From: Spinacia oleracea
Lineage: Eukaryota > Streptophyta > Magnoliopsida > Caryophyllales > Amaranthaceae
Assembly (NCBI RefSeq): GCF_020520425.1
Contig: NC_079491.1
Coordinates: 310,001 to 374,000 of the forward strand
Length of the DNA: 64,000 nucleotides
Direction: 5' to 3'
Part shown: in pieces, positions 55,533 to 64,000 of the stretch
How the letters are laid out: each line of letters starts with the position of its first letter
Numbering within the stretch: the first letter of the stretch is position 1
The notes under the pieces: generated by a model
What the model was told of the DNA's origin: nothing
The model's database searches: none
Seen by the model: the letters and a program-made list of their open reading frames with translations, nothing else
Position numbers and translations under genes: made by a program

Positions 55533-56198
55533 TTAAAATTGATAGGTGGAAACAACGTCGAGCATATTGACAGAAAGCTCTTTGGCATTAGAAATACCAT
55601 CTTGCATAAGTTGTTTGAGTTGTGGATCTTTAGCTTCTCCAAACTCATCCAAACAATTAGTAGAAAAGGTGTTGACATCACTGAGCTCGAGACGAAGATT
55701 AAAGACAGCCAACGGATCCTTTAAATTACCACCTTGGACTTGTTTAGAAGCCATTTTAAGGCGATCGATAGATTGTTGTAAAAGTTCCTTACAAGTTTTA
55801 AGTGCGGAGGTAGACCTCTTTGTGTTGGCTTTTGTGAGTAATGTATTTGGAAGGTTTGAGGCTTTTGTTATCTCATCCAATGCCAAATTTACACCACTTT
55901 TTAAATACTCTTGTGGTTTACTATTCCCATATTCTTTTGTGAATGAACTTAAACTCTTGATGCATGCTTCCTTGTATGTGGTTGTCGCGCATAGATCATT
56001 CACCGTTTTCATTGAATTGACAACACCAATATCACCTTGACCATGAACTTGACGTTGACCTTGACCTTGAACATGGGTTTTGACCGTTGTTAACAATTTG
56101 CGGTTAACCAATTTGTTGGCTATTACCTCCCCTGTCCCTACCCCAACCCCAAGGATGATGGACATTACAAATATCACTGACTTTAACTTACCCCCCAT
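55533..56198 (-). CDS. PMEI-domain-only paralogue of the tandem pectinesterases
   Basis: One exon of 221 aa from the ATG at 56198 (MGGKLKSVIFVMSIILGVGVG). It has the same hydrophobic start as its two neighbours, a QG-rich stretch (VQGQGQRQVHGQ), then the PMEI-like domain (LCATTTYKEACIKSL, TCKELLQQSIDRL, NCLDEFGEAKDPQ). It ends LSVNMLDVVSTYQF, at the point where the full-length paralogues read MLDI(I/V)T.FNEAL. There is no processing site, linker or catalytic domain, and no trace of them downstream. It may be a degenerate truncated copy or act as a free pectinesterase inhibitor; the sequence cannot decide between these. All four PMEI cysteines are kept. Confidence 0.8.
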   Translation of the reverse strand: MGGKLKSVIFVMSIILGVGVGTGEVIANKLVNRKLLTTVKTHVQGQGQRQVHGQGDIGVVNSMKTVNDLCATTTYKEACIKSLSSFTKEYGNSKPQEYLKSGVNLALDEITKASNLPNTLLTKANTKRSTSALKTCKELLQQSIDRLKMASKQVQGGNLKDPLAVFNLRLELSDVNTFSTNCLDEFGEAKDPQLKQLMQDGISNAKELSVNMLDVVSTYQF

Positions 56199-57560
56199 TT
56201 TCCTTTTCTTTATCAAAAAAATTTATTCGGGTAAGTGTTTTTAACTAGAGAGTACGTTTATTGATATGAATTACGGAGTATCATAAATTTTTACTCCGCA
56301 AAAGAGAAATAGGAAATTTTCTATCTCTCTTAATTCCCTGTGTTTCATAATTCTAAATATTTTTAGGATCTTTTATCATCATCACCATTGTCGATCATAG
56401 TAAAATTTAGGACGTGTTATTCTAATTTTTATACCGTTAATTAAAGGTAGCATGTTAAAATTAGCATAACTCTCACTCACATTCCCCTGTTTCGCGGGGT
56501 TCGTTTACATCCGTCTGTAATTTTGTAGTATTAATCAACATTCTCTTAATTTAGCTAACAACGTAATTAATTGGGTATTCCTATTGAAATTATCAGTTAA
56601 AATTTAAAAAAAAAATCTTTAACCCGGTATTTGTTTTGTAATGCGGAGTTGTCCATACGAATTCCCAAGGGCAATTTCGATCCGGACAATCACCTTGGCG
56701 AAATATGTTGATCAAGGACCTTTTTGCAATTAAATCGAAAAAATTATCAAAATATTAATGCACGTTGAATATTTTCTTTTTTCTTTAAAGAAATAATCAA
56801 TTAGACTACATTTTTTTTTTTTTTGACGGGATCAATTAGACTACATATGTACTTTTAATATGTAGTTTAAAAAAATCATGAGGTTTTGACCTAGCCATAA
56901 GACTCGGGAGTCAAGGCTTATATCATTTTAATTTGTATACCCAATGGATCATAAGTTAGAAATATTCTTGTAATAATATTAGTATGGACCCAAATGTAAT
57001 AAACTAATCATCAATTTTTTTAGATTATTAGCTATTTTTGAATCAAATTAACCCTATTTTTAAAAAAATGAACTTTGATTTAAAATCACATTATTACGCA
57101 CGCAACTTATACTAACGACGCCATTTTGATATGATTTTCATAATAACCCTAATATATCTGCCAAAATAAATAAGAAATAAATTATTGTCATTTTCTTTTA
57201 GGTATGCCCCACGATAAATTTAGTGTGCACCATATCTATTTAAGAATTGGTGCAATAGTTTGGATCTTTTCTTCTCTATTTGTAATGTTTTTTGTGGCTC
57301 ATCTAGACGAAATTAAAATAATTGTGTATATGTGCAAATAAGTAAGGTTGTGGGTCGGGTCAGACCGTGCTTCAGGGCGAGCTACGGGTGTTGGCCTGAA
57401 CAGTCTGACGTGCACGCCAAAAAGGTGTATTGTAACAGATCCGAACCACCTCTAGCCGAAAATTTTAAAAATACGGCTCATGCACGGCCATGCCACGTGC
57501 CCTCATGCCGGGTTATTTTGTCTAACTAATTTGACTTAATCTAGGAGGATTGCTAAACCT
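56199..57560. other. Intergenic DNA
   Basis: No gene. The region nearest 56199 is the presumed promoter of the PMEI-only gene. The rest is AT-rich without recognisable elements. Confidence 0.35.
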
Positions 57561-57770
57561 CGAGTGGCTTGTGTCCATATAGACACAAGTGACTCAAATA
57601 CAATTATTTTTAATACCAACACAGCATATGTCAGTACCAATAACACAAATAATTCGTATTGGTACTTCTTAGCAATGTATTGGTATACCAATACCATACT
57701 AGTCCAATATCAAATTAACGGGTACCAATTACAAGCCACTTATGTCCATATGGACACAAGTCACTTGAGG
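57561..57770. mobile_element. Small foldback MITE
   Basis: About 35-bp inverted ends, agtggcttgtgtccatat at the left and atatggacacaagtcactt at the right; each end is itself palindromic (cttgtgtccatatagacacaag). The centre repeats accaata/tattggta motifs. About 210 bp and non-coding. Confidence 0.6.
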
Positions 57771-57936
57771 CCAAGACTTCCTCCTTAATCTAGCAGTCTG
57801 ATACACGCCAAAAGTGTGTTGCGTAGAATTGTAATGTGTAGCTTGGCCCGTCCGAGTCCGACCCATCTTTATTTATGTGCGCACAAGTGGAGTTTTTCTT
57901 GAAGGCTAAAAGTCAATTAATTGGAGACAACAGAAA

Positions 57937-57971
57937 GGAAAAAAGAAAAAGAAAAAGAAAAAGAAAAAGAA
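57937..57971 (+). repeat. (AAAAAG)n run before the upstream ORF
   Basis: Five to six units of aaaaag end directly at an ATG. It lies in the likely 5' leader of the J-domain gene. Confidence 0.85.
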
Positions 57972-58067
57972 ATGGGTGGTGTGGGCGAAGGGAAGGTGGC
58001 AATTCTGGTTGAAGACTTGAAGAAAGTGTTGTTCTGGAATTTCCCAATGAAATCGAGTGCTTTGTAA
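57972..58067 (+). promoter_or_regulatory. Upstream ORF of the J-domain gene, in frame, ending at its start
   Basis: ATG at 57972 opens 31 codons (MGGVGEGKVAILVEDLKKVL...) and stops with TAA at 58065-58067, directly followed by the ATG of the J-domain frame in the same phase. It could be a regulatory uORF allowing re-initiation, or the gene may once have started here and later gained the stop. Confidence 0.5.
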
Positions 58068-58936
58068 ATGAAGAGCGGAGAAGCAAGGCTTTTGCTGGGA
58101 TTTCCTCCCAACTCTCGTCCTACCCCTTCTCAGGTGAAACTCCATCCTTAACCTAATTTGTAATCACTCCTTTTTTATTTCTTGTTTCTAATGCAAGAAT
58201 TGTTTATCATTCATATCATCCAATTCTGTTTATATGATTCAATCATTTGAATTTGTTTTTTTATTTTTATTCAATTCTGTGAATGGATTGATTATTTGAA
58301 TCTAAATTGGCAACTGTTATATCCATTGGTTTATATGATTGTCAATTAGGCGAATTGGTGATGGATCATCTATGTTACTTGGACGGACTCAGGTACTAAT
58401 GTCGGAAACAGGTGAAAATTTCGATGATTTTAGACCAAAATTAAAGTGTCAAGTCCGAGTAACATAGTGGATCATGCAACTGTATTTGTGTTAAGTGTTA
58501 ACCAATGTTAATGTTGTAAGACCACAATTGCAGGTGAAAGCCGCCTATAAAAGGAAGGTTTGGGATGTTCATCCTGATCTTTTTCCAGTTGATAAAGCTA
58601 GTTATGCCGAATCACAATTCAAAATGGTAACAACTAACAATCCATTTGTTAGCAGTTACTTGATTCTTATTCTTATTTTATTTTTGCAATCTTACTTTGT
58701 TAATTTTCACTCTTTTGCAGATTTCTGAAGCGTACAAGTGCCTCTTGACTGCAGGTACTCAGAACCTTCGTTTCTAGTAACCATGGCTTCCAATTTACTG
58801 GTACAATTGTGTTTCTAATTTTACAGATTCGAAAGTGTTAGGTGTCTGTCAGATTATACATTTTATGCCACTAGTAAATGACGCTGTGGTAAGAATCAAC
58901 CTGATTTACTGTGTTTTTGGTATTTTACTCAACTGA
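58068..58936 (+). CDS. J-domain (DnaJ-like) protein, cut by a retrotransposon
   Basis: Exons 58068-58133, 58534-58626, 58721-58754 and 58827 onward are joined by GT-AG introns. The start MKSGEARLLLGFPPNSRPT and VKAAYKRKVWDVHPDLFP show a J-domain with its HPD triad, followed by YAESQFKMISEAYKCLL, the end of helix III. J-domains stimulate the ATPase of Hsp70 chaperones. The host sequence of the fourth exon runs to about 58886, where the chromovirus LTR begins. The frame continues into the LTR for 16 codons (ending VFGILLN) and stops at 58934-58936. The native C-terminus is therefore lost from this window or lies beyond 64000. Whether the shortened protein is made is unknown. I do not recognise the exact orthologue. 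Confidence 0.72.
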
Positions 58937-59094
58937 AAAAAGCCAAACAGAATAGGATAGCAGATATTTCTATTAGCTGGAATTAGGAATCAGACTAATA
59001 CAATGTACTCACTTTCGAGAGGTGAGCTATGCAGATACAGCTCACTTATTCGAAATAACTAACTTGAGATAACTAACTTCCATCTTAAATGTCT
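58887..59094 (-). repeat. Left LTR (3' LTR of the reverse element)
   Basis: Matches 63664-63996 with near identity at both ends; this copy is the shorter of the two. Its outer edge lies inside an exon of the J-domain gene. Confidence 0.85.
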
Positions 59095-59159
59095 GAATTG
59101 CCCTTGCCTTTCTTCTTCCTTCTGTAAGTGTGTATAATCCGGGGCTTGATTCGATTCCT

Positions 59160-60343
59160 TGCATTACCTCCCTCTCAAACAGCCACCTTGTCCTCAAGGT
59201 GGAACTCAGGAAAACGCATAGCCGTAGCAGAAAAGTCTTCCCAAGTTGATTCAAAGTCAGGTAGGTTCACCCACTTGATTAGGACTTCGGTTGCTGCTCC
59301 ATTCATTCGCACACCCAAAACAGCCTCTGGTTGTGCTTCCAAAACCAACTCAGCGGATATTTGGTCAGGAATTGTAGGAGAAACAGGGACATTCCCAACA
59401 GCAGCTTTTAACTGTGAAACATGAAAGACCGGATGTATTTTGGTAGTTGGGGGTAACTGCAGCCTATAAGCACCTTCCCTACCTGCTGAACCACCTCAAA
59501 TGGACCAAAAAATCTGGCAAAGAGTTTCTCTGAAACCCGTGTAGCCAAAGAGCGTTGCCTGTAGGGCTGCAGCTTGAGGTATACCCAATCACCCACCTGA
59601 AATTCTACTTCCCTTCGCTTAAAATCAGCCACTGCCTTCATACGCTGCTGAGCTACAATTAAGTTGGCTCGTAGATCATCTAGAATAGCATCTCTTTCCA
59701 TTAACTGTTCTTCCAGGGAACTTACCACAGGGCTACCTTGTTCAAACTTGATCAAATGTGGAGGATCCCTACCATACACAGCTTTGAAGGGGGTGCACAG
59801 GGTGGAAGTATGGAATGACGTGTTGTACCAGTACTCTGCCCATGCTAGCCAATTTGCCCAAGTCTTAGGCTTCCCTCCAATAAAGCACCTAAAGTAGGAC
59901 TCCACGCATTTGTTCACTACCTCAGTCTGACCATCCGATTGAGGATGGTAAGCTGTACTTCTATTGAGTTGCATTCCTTGCAGCTTGAACAATTCCTTCC
60001 AGAATAAGCTCATGAAGACCTTATCCCTATCTGAGACAATAGATTCAGGAAAACCATGCAACCGTACGATGCCCTTGATGAACTCCTTGGCTACAGATTG
60101 GGCTGTGAAAGGATGCTTAAGAGGAATGAAATGCCCATACTTAGATAGTCTGTCCACTATCACTATAATGGTGTCAAATCCCAGAGACTTAGGTAATTTT
60201 TCAATAAAATCCATCGATATATCCTCCCAAATTTGCAGAGGAATGGGAAGTGGTTGTAATAACCGCCCTGGTGCCAATGTGGATGCCTTCTGCTGCTGAC
60301 ACACAGAGCAAGCCTGTACATACTTGGCAACCTCCTTTCGCAT
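59160..60343 (-). pseudogene. Chromovirus integrase and chromodomain region (fossil)
   Basis: Minus-strand similarity to a Ty3/gypsy integrase: zinc-binding region with CSVCQQQKA, the catalytic core with MDFIEKLPKS, IVSDRDKVF and AYHPQSDGQTEV. A chromodomain-like stretch (about 59160-59400) follows toward the left LTR. Chromodomains steer integration to heterochromatin in this clade. The region is interrupted and counts as a fossil. Confidence 0.88.
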
Positions 60344-60352
60344 GCCCTGCCA

Positions 60353-61823
60353 TTACCATTCACAAGCCAACCTCTGATAGGTTTTGTAATCACCGGAATG
60401 ACCACCCATAGGGCTGTCATGATATTCGTGAAGCAACTGTTTGACAATAGCTGAGTTTTTTGGGATGACTAATTTCCCTTTGTAACGCAGAATTCCATAC
60501 TCCAAGGAATAGCCTTTCACCACTGGTTTTCCCTCCATCAAGTCTCGTTTAAGCCCTTGAATGAATGCATCCTTATGAACCTGTGGCTGCACTTGTTCCC
60601 ACCATACTCCACACGAGCTGATTATACTATACAGCTCTACCATACCAACATACTCCCGAGAGAGAGCATCTGCAGCTTGGTTGGTTTTCCCGGGTTTATA
60701 CACAATTTCAAAGTCATAACCCATGATTTTGCAAAGCCATTTCTGATACTCCGTGCCCACTTCCCTCTGATCCATGAGATATTTAAGGCTTTGTTGATCA
60801 GTCTTGATCACAAACCTTCTGCCCAGCAAAAAATGCCTCCATTTCTGAACCGCCTTACTATTTCCATGAGTTCTTTTTCATAAATGGACTTGAGCCTAGC
60901 CCGTGGCCCTAGAACCTTGCTGTAAAAAGCTATGGGATGGTTATCTTGAGCTAAGACAGCTCCCAATCCGAAACCAGAAGCATCCGCTTCTACCACGAAA
61001 GTCTTGGAGAAATCTGGAATTGCTAGAACAGGGGCACTGGTCATAGCTTTTTTCAATGCAAGGAAGGCACGTGTGGCCTCTGCATCCCACCCAAAATTGT
61101 CCTTCCTAAGCTGCTCCGTAAGGGAAAAAGCAATACGTGCATAACCCTTGATAAACCTTCGGTAGTAGCCTGTGAGTCCGAGAAAACCCCTTAGTTCCTT
61201 GATGGATTGTGGTATTGGCCACTCCATCATTGCTTGGACTTTAGACCAGTCCATAGATACCCCTTCAGCTGAGATGATATGCCCCAAATAAGCAACCTTT
61301 CTTTTGCCAAACTCACATTTTTTTAAGTTTGCATAAAGTTGGTGTTTACTCATGAGGCTAAGTACTTCCTGCAAGTGCTGCTTATGCTGCTCCTCACTCT
61401 CACTGTAAATCAGAATATCGTCAAAGAACACGAGCACAAACCGTCTCAAACGTGGCCTAAACACTTCGTTCATCAAAGCTTGGAAGGTGGCGGGGGCATT
61501 GGTGAGGCCAAATGGCATCACAAGAAACTCGTAATGTCCTCGTGAGTGCGAAAAGCAGTTTTAGGAACATCTTCATGTCTGACTCGTACTTGATGGTACC
61601 CCGATTTGAGGTCCAACTTGGTAAACAACTTAGCGCCACTCAATTCATCTAACAACTCATCAATAATAGGTATGGGAAATTTGTCAGGGACAGTTACCTT
61701 GTTGAATGCCCGATAGTTGACACAAAATCTCCATGATACGTCCTTCTTCACCAAGAGCATGGGGCTTGAGAACGGACTGTTGCTTACTTGTATTATTCCT
61801 GTCTTTAGCATGTCATGCACCAA
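60353..61823 (-). pseudogene. Chromovirus reverse transcriptase and RNase H region (fossil)
   Basis: Minus-strand similarity to gypsy reverse transcriptase: [44 protein letters not shown] and the catalytic FFDDILIYS. RNase H motifs follow ([26 protein letters not shown]). Interrupted, fossil. Confidence 0.9.
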
Positions 61824-61847
61824 CTTCTCAATCTCATCCTTTTGGCT

Positions 61848-62578
61848 CTATGGATATCTATAGGGTCTTACGCTCACCGGATCTGTGCCCTCCTTAAGAA
61901 CAATTGAATGCTCACTCCCACGAACCGGGGGTAGGCCCTGAGGCATATAAAAAACGTGCTGGAAATTGGCTAACATTTCCTGTAAGAACCCTGTTGGTAC
62001 CACCTGTTTACTGCTTTCCTCCTGTAGTTCGTCCTCCATAGCATTAAACTCAACCAAGTAACCACCCCCTCTTTCCGTAGTGTTATTATCATTGCTTTTA
62101 AAGAGATACAAGTGCGCCCCAAAGAAGGGTCACCGTGAATGGTGACAACCTCCCCATTATGCTGGAAGGATAGTGTCTGAGTCTTCCAATTTGTCATCAT
62201 GGTGCCCAATTTTTCAAGCCATTGTATACCCAAGATAACATCAGAATTTCCCAATGTGAGTGGGAGGAAATCCTCTGTTATTTCCACACCCGGAAGTTGC
62301 AAGGTTACTGCCTTGCACTCTCCTTCTCCCCGTACTGCCTCCCCTGTGCCCAGTGACACCCCGAACATTTTAGAAGGTGTCAACTCCACTCCTAGCTTCT
62401 CCACCGCTTCAAGGGCAATAAAATTGTGTGTCGCCCCTAGGTCTATCATCACCACCACCTCCTGCTCGTGGATGGTGCCAACCATTTTAATGGTCTTCGG
62501 GTTAGCAAGTCCAACCACCGAATTCAAAGAAATATGTGGCTGGAACTCTGTCACTTCATCCTTCATCCTCTCCTGCAA
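61848..62578 (-). pseudogene. Chromovirus protease region (fossil)
   Basis: Minus-strand retropepsin-like segment with VVMIDLGATHNFIA, SDVILGIQWLEKLG and further conserved spacing, between the gag zinc knuckle and the reverse transcriptase. Interrupted, fossil. Confidence 0.8.
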
Positions 62579-63632
62579 TCTCTCCCCTCACTAATTCCTC
62601 CATCTCTTCTTCTTCTTGCGCCACTAAGACACTCAGCTCCTTCTTCTTACATTTATGCCCAATTACCCATTTCTCATCACATCTGAAACACAACCCCTTC
62701 TCCTTCCTGCTTTGCCATTCTTTATCACTCAACCTCCTTATTTCTCCAGTTGGTTTGTTTGATTGGGGTAGGTTGCTGTTGGGGTTGAAATACGGGTATG
62801 AATTCATTTTATGGGTGGGGTTGGAGGCTGGTTTGTAAGAGAAATCATTGGGTCCATTTCTGTATTTGGGCTGGCCCAACTTGTTCCTATCTTCAACCCT
62901 GAGGGCTAATTCCATGGTCTGATCCACCGCCGCCTCCAACACTTCCTCCTCAACCCGTAAAAACGAAAGTACCTCTCAGCTCGTAGGATCCATCCGTCCG
63001 TGTTAGAGCCATCAAAAGTGGGTAGGTCGAGCTTCTTATACCTCCACGACCTGCCCTGATTTGTATTCGACCCGGATCCAGCCCTTCCACCACCTGGGTC
63101 GGCGAAACCAAAATCCCCCTGCTCACCATTGTTCTCTTCAGGCTGGAAGTTGAATCTGAACCGGCCAAAAGTGAGGTTACCCACCTGACCAACACTGACT
63201 TCCGGCGTCGCCCGCGAGATATGCGGCCCAGTCCTGCGCTCCGATGCGACAGCCCTGACCTCGGTTTTGGAGCTTGGATTGCTCGTTTCTCAAGAGCGCC
63301 GCCGCGACTTCGTGGTTCTCCCGGTCCCGGTCGATTCAAGCCTCCAGTCGGCTGGCCAGCATCGCTAGATCTTCACCGTACTTCTTTGCCACCTCCAATT
63401 GATTTTCCCGGTTGCGATCCATCAGGACTTGGAGCTCTTCACCATGGGTTCTCGACGCGATTTCCAAGCTCCGGCCTAGTTGTTCAGCCAGAGTTTGCTG
63501 CAGTGTGGGTATGGCTGCTTGCATTGCCACTGCGATCTCCTGAGCAACAGAACGTTGTATCGACTCCAGTTGATCCTTCAAGGCTGCCATCTCCGTCTCG
63601 AACAGATCCATCCTCTGCGAGTGATTCACCAA
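62556..63632 (-). pseudogene. Chromovirus gag region (fossil)
   Basis: Minus-strand gag: an N-terminal coiled-coil-like stretch, the retrotransposon gag core (KLDLPTFDGSNTDGW) and a CCHC zinc knuckle (CFRCDEKWVIGHKC). Interrupted, fossil. Confidence 0.82.
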
Positions 63633-63663
63633 ATCACCATGACCGACCGCTCTGAAACCAAGT

Positions 63664-64000
63664 TGGTAAGAATCAACCTCATTTACTGTGTTTTTGGTAT
63701 TTTACTCAACTGAAAAAGCCAAACAGAATAGGATAGCAGATATTTCTATTAGCTGGAATTAGGAATCAGACTAATACAATGTACTCACTTTCGAGAGGTG
63801 AGCTACTCTCCTTAAGTTTACTCTCAACAAATTAATCCACACCCTTCTCTTTGATTTCTCTCCCTTATATATTGTTTAGCAGCATAACTAACTTCCTACC
63901 TCCAAGGAAATACATACATTCCCCCTAAATGCAGATACAGCTCACTTATTCGAAATAACTAACTTGAGATAACTAACTTCCATCTTAAATGTCTGATTTA
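63664..64000 (-). repeat. Right LTR (5' LTR of the reverse element), at the window end
   Basis: Begins tggtaagaatcaacc as the left LTR does and ends with the shared catcttaaatgtctga at about 63981-63996. The longer of the two copies. Its outer border and the target duplication cannot be confirmed because the window ends. Confidence 0.8.

Larger units (their letters stand above)
58887..64000 (-). mobile_element. Ty3/gypsy chromovirus fossil, recent but broken
   Basis: An LTR retrotransposon in reverse orientation, about 5.1 kb or more, inserted in a J-domain gene. LTR copies are at 58887 to about 59094 (left) and 63664 to at least 63996 (right, running to or near the window end). Next to the right LTR a tRNA-Met-like primer binding site (tggtttcagagc on the minus strand) is present. 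Domain order on the minus strand is gag with zinc knuckle, protease, reverse transcriptase, RNase H, integrase, chromodomain, as in chromoviruses. The reading frames are interrupted roughly eight times, so it is a dead copy. The shared LTR sequence differs at only a couple of positions in about 207 bp, so the insertion is young. Confidence 0.93.

Noticed and set aside
55546-56040. 164-codon plus-strand frame at the PMEI-only gene
   Set aside because: Antisense to a recognisable PMEI domain; no independent support.
62199-62594. Plus-strand frames over the chromovirus
   Set aside because: Antisense shadows of gag and protease; no host gene is evident there.

Overview
This 64-kb window is plant nuclear DNA. 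Genes are split by many GT-AG introns, and protein families restricted to plants are present: VANGUARD1-type pectinesterases and tandem-pore TPK potassium channels. The spaces are AT-rich and full of plant transposons (Stowaway MITEs, Helitrons, a CACTA MITE, RTE LINEs, a Mutator-like element, a hAT-like element and a chromovirus). The gene set fits a eudicot. A Caryophyllales genome is my guess from the repeat flavour only. I see no rRNA, tRNA or CRISPR.

Left part (1-13.5 kb): a broken fragment resembling a TOM1-like GAT domain, a Helitron tail and two MITEs precede a seven-exon gene for a small nuclear NIP30/FAM192A-type protein (3361-13477). Its long introns hold an RTE LINE with a 16-bp target duplication, a 36-bp perfect-looking hairpin, a Stowaway MITE, a second RTE piece and two near-identical inverted 163-bp blocks.

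Middle (14.9-41.2 kb), all on the plus strand: a two-pore K+ channel (14910-16239), a secreted protein of an uncharacterised land-plant family (21524-23750), a 1.34-kb Mutator-like element with GC-rich cargo, two related Helitrons (one holding a CACTA MITE, the other a Stowaway), and the 14-exon gene for the mitochondrial import motor subunit TIM44 (31775-41202).

Right part (41.8-56.2 kb), all on the minus strand: three tandem relatives of VANGUARD1-like PMEI-pectinesterases. Two are whole, intronless and of 632 and 615 aa; the third is cut down to the inhibitor-like domain. A ten-exon gene for an organellar, probably mitochondrial, peptide chain release factor 1 lies between the first two. 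The linkers of the two full pectinesterases have opposite charge.

End (57.9-64 kb): a J-domain gene on the plus strand is interrupted in its fourth visible exon by a recent, broken Ty3/gypsy chromovirus lying in reverse. The window ends in or at the edge of that element's right LTR.

Functionally, TIM44 and the release factor both serve organelles and the pectinesterases act in the cell wall, probably of pollen. There is no operon-like logic. The layout is that of an ordinary plant gene-rich region with heavy intron colonisation. Exon coordinates were worked out by hand from splice signals and family similarity, so boundaries may be off by a few bases where noted.
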